Positions 7,276 to 8,688 of a DNA stretch of 8,688 nucleotides are shown here, in pieces; positions within the stretch are counted from its first letter, which is position 1, and the number at the start of each line of letters is the position of its first letter. Source of the DNA: Clostridiales bacterium (GTDB lineage: Bacteria > Bacillota_A > Clostridia > Lachnospirales > Lachnospiraceae). The notes beneath the pieces were generated by a model that did no database searches, was not told the DNA's origin, and saw only the letters and a program-made list of their open reading frames with translations. Location: the NCBI GenBank assembly GCA_030154385.1, contig JASKJZ010000086.1:1-8688 (forward strand), given 5' to 3'. The position numbers and the translations under genes were made by a program.

Positions 7276-8688
7276 GTTGATATCCTTCCTCTCTTGCTTT
7301 TTTTAGTGTACGTCGGACTGCGCCAGGTGCCTGAATCATTTCTTCAAAATAATGGCATACCAAAGGAGCCAGGTTCATGGAAACAAGATCCACACCAAAG
7401 ATAGCGGGATTTGTTAAAATAGGCGCAAGAACTTCCAATGCCTCTACCTGGTCTCCCAGTGAAATGTCAGCGAATACTGGGCGCAGGCTGTCAAGAAGTG
7501 GATCGGGGCTAAGGGAAAAGGCATTCCCATTGTCGTCGATTCCCATCAAATAGCGAAGCCATCCTGCAAATACAAGGGGGATTGCAGTTAATGTGTTCAC
7601 GTCTAGGGTTTTGGAGGCCTGGTAAGCCTTTATGGTCTCGCCAAAACGAATGGCAAGCTTCTGGGAGGTATCCGTAGCAATTCGCTGCGGGGTATCTGGC
7701 ATGAATGGATTTGGAATCCGTACCCGAAGAACGGTATCCAAAAATTCCTTTGGATTTAAAATACCGGGGTCTACCACGACAGGAAGTCCTTCCTGATATC
7801 CAATACGCTCGACTAAGCTCACCAAGTCGGCATCCTCCATTTCCTTTGCAATCAGGTCATAGGATAGGAGGCATCCAAATACAGCAAGGGCGGTATGGAG
7901 CGGATTTAGGCAGGTGCAGACCTTCATTTTTTCTACTTTATCGACGGTTTCTCTTTGGGTAAAGAGGATGCCGCCTTTTTCGAGTGGAGGTCTTCCATTT
8001 GGGAAATTATCTTCGATGACAAGGTATTGGCATTCTTCTGCATTTACAAAAGGAGCCACGTATGTATTTTTTGTCGTAATAATTGGAGAAATATTAGTCA
8101 GGCCATCCTTTATTAGAAGTTCTTCAACCTTTTTGTCAGGACGGGGAGTGATTTTATCAATCATCGTCCAAGGGAAGGAGACTTTCTTAGAATCGGTAAC
8201 GTAGTCGGTAAAGTCAGCTTCCACAAGACCCCGATCTGCCCATGCAAAGGCAAAGGAAGAAATGGCAGCATATAACTTATCTCCATTATGGGAGCAATTA
8301 TCCATACTTACCATTGCAATGGGAAGCTTTTTGGCAAGAAAACGCTGATAGACAAGGGCTGCGACTTTTCCGATATAGCTTTTGGGACGAGAAGGGCCAT
8401 GCGCCAAGTCATCGGCTACTAAAGGAAGCCATTCATTTTTGCCATCCTTAAGGCTATATCCTTTTTCCGTAATCGTAAAGCTTGCCATCTGAAGCGATGG
8501 ATTTGAAAAAATTTCTTTTAGGCGAGTAAAATCTGCGCTATATTCGGGATCTAATACAAGAGATTCTACCACGCTTCCAATCAGTGTTTTTTCAATTTCG
8601 CCATCTGCTTTTAGGGTAGCAAGAAGGGTGTAATCGTCAAATGGATGATTTATTTTTTCAATGATTTCGTAGTCATATCCTTCGGCTA
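7256..8688 (-). CDS. uxuB: Mannitol dehydrogenase-family hexuronate reductase, probably fructuronate reductase (N-terminus beyond window)
   Basis: A partial gene whose frame runs open through the right edge. 476 complete residues are visible, so roughly 50-70 N-terminal residues, including the first NAD-binding glycine loop, are missing. It belongs to the polyol-specific long-chain dehydrogenase family. Segments seen are SMDNCSHNGDK (codons near 8302), WTMIDKITPRPD (near 8160, a variant of the VDR-type family signature), IEDNFPNGRPPLE (near 8010), and KVCTCLNPLHTAL (7924-7887), which carries the conserved Lys, Asn and His of the active site. A GTG at 8572 is internal and is not the real start, since coding similarity continues upstream of it. 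Next to uxaC, reduction of D-fructuronate to D-mannonate with NADH (UxuB) is the likeliest role. Tagaturonate reductase (UxaB) or another polyol activity cannot be excluded, so the symbol is tentative. The TGA at 7258-7256 lies inside uxaC. Confidence 0.85.
   Translation of the reverse strand, partial: AEGYDYEIIEKINHPFDDYTLLATLKADGEIEKTLIGSVVESLVLDPEYSADFTRLKEIFSNPSLQMASFTITEKGYSLKDGKNEWLPLVADDLAHGPSRPKSYIGKVAALVYQRFLAKKLPIAMVSMDNCSHNGDKLYAAISSFAFAWADRGLVEADFTDYVTDSKKVSFPWTMIDKITPRPDKKVEELLIKDGLTNISPIITTKNTYVAPFVNAEECQYLVIEDNFPNGRPPLEKGGILFTQRETVDKVEKMKVCTCLNPLHTALAVFGCLLSYDLIAKEMEDADLVSLVERIGYQEGLPVVVDPGILNPKEFLDTVLRVRIPNPFMPDTPQRIATDTSQKLAIRFGETIKAYQASKTLDVNTLTAIPLVFAGWLRYLMGIDDNGNAFSLSPDPLLDSLRPVFADISLGDQVEALEVLAPILTNPAIFGVDLVSMNLAPLVCHYFEEMIQAPGAVRRTLKKAREEGYQHAAIHS
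7283..7290 (-). promoter_or_regulatory. Ribosome binding site of uxaC embedded in the upstream dehydrogenase gene
   Basis: AGGAAGGA, 7 nt before the uxaC ATG, is located within the last codons of the reductase gene. Ribosomes finishing the reductase pass over this site, which fits coupled and roughly matched synthesis of two consecutive pathway enzymes. It also settles 7275 as the uxaC start. Confidence 0.75.

Noticed and set aside
7914..8451. Plus-strand open frames opposite the hexuronate reductase
   Set aside because: They are shadows of a clearly coding minus-strand gene with conserved motifs throughout.

Overview
The window looks like a carbohydrate-catabolism locus from a low-to-mid GC, Gram-positive Firmicute, most likely a gut-type Clostridia (Lachnospiraceae-like) bacterium. 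This is inferred from strong AGGAGG-type ribosome binding sites, sigma-A-like AT-rich promoters, tight gene packing and the style of the proteins. The genus cannot be fixed from sequence alone.

Layout from left to right. (1) Positions 1-1798, minus strand: an iron-type (group III) alcohol dehydrogenase followed after 14 nt by an atypical short-chain dehydrogenase/NAD-epimerase-like gene that runs off the left edge. A TTGACA-containing promoter candidate lies upstream at 1844-1874. (2) Positions 2002-2847, minus strand: an AraC-family regulator. (3) Positions 2848-3009: a 162-bp divergent intergenic region with a promoter candidate for each direction and two short dyads. (4) Positions 3010-5067, plus strand: a GH127 beta-L-arabinofuranosidase-type enzyme with the complete Glu/Cys zinc site and no signal peptide. 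(5) Positions 5059-8688, minus strand: a compact operon transcribed right to left, made of a polyol/hexuronate dehydrogenase (fructuronate/tagaturonate reductase type, N-terminus outside the window), glucuronate isomerase UxaC, and an extradiol dioxygenase of the LigB/DODA type. The last gene converges on the GH127 gene and the two overlap by 9 bp.

How the genes fit together. UxaC converts D-glucuronate to D-fructuronate and D-galacturonate to D-tagaturonate. The adjacent dehydrogenase reduces such keto-acids to mannonate or altronate. Together they are the entry steps of the isomerase (Ashwell) hexuronate pathway. The GH127 enzyme would release L-arabinofuranose from short arabino-oligosaccharides inside the cell. 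Arabinose and uronic acids occur together in pectin, arabinogalactan and arabinoxylan, so the locus is best read as part of a plant-polysaccharide utilization region. The AraC-type protein is the obvious candidate local regulator. The alcohol dehydrogenase and SDR probably handle a sugar-derived carbonyl or nucleotide-sugar-like substrate, but their substrates cannot be read from the sequence.

No RNA genes, mobile elements, CRISPR arrays or long repeats were seen. There is no gene-free stretch over 300 bp. The largest gaps are 203 bp (1799-2001) and 162 bp (2848-3009), both described as regulatory regions. Nothing here is a clear new system. The least expected element is the O2-type extradiol dioxygenase fold encoded as the last gene of a hexuronate operon.
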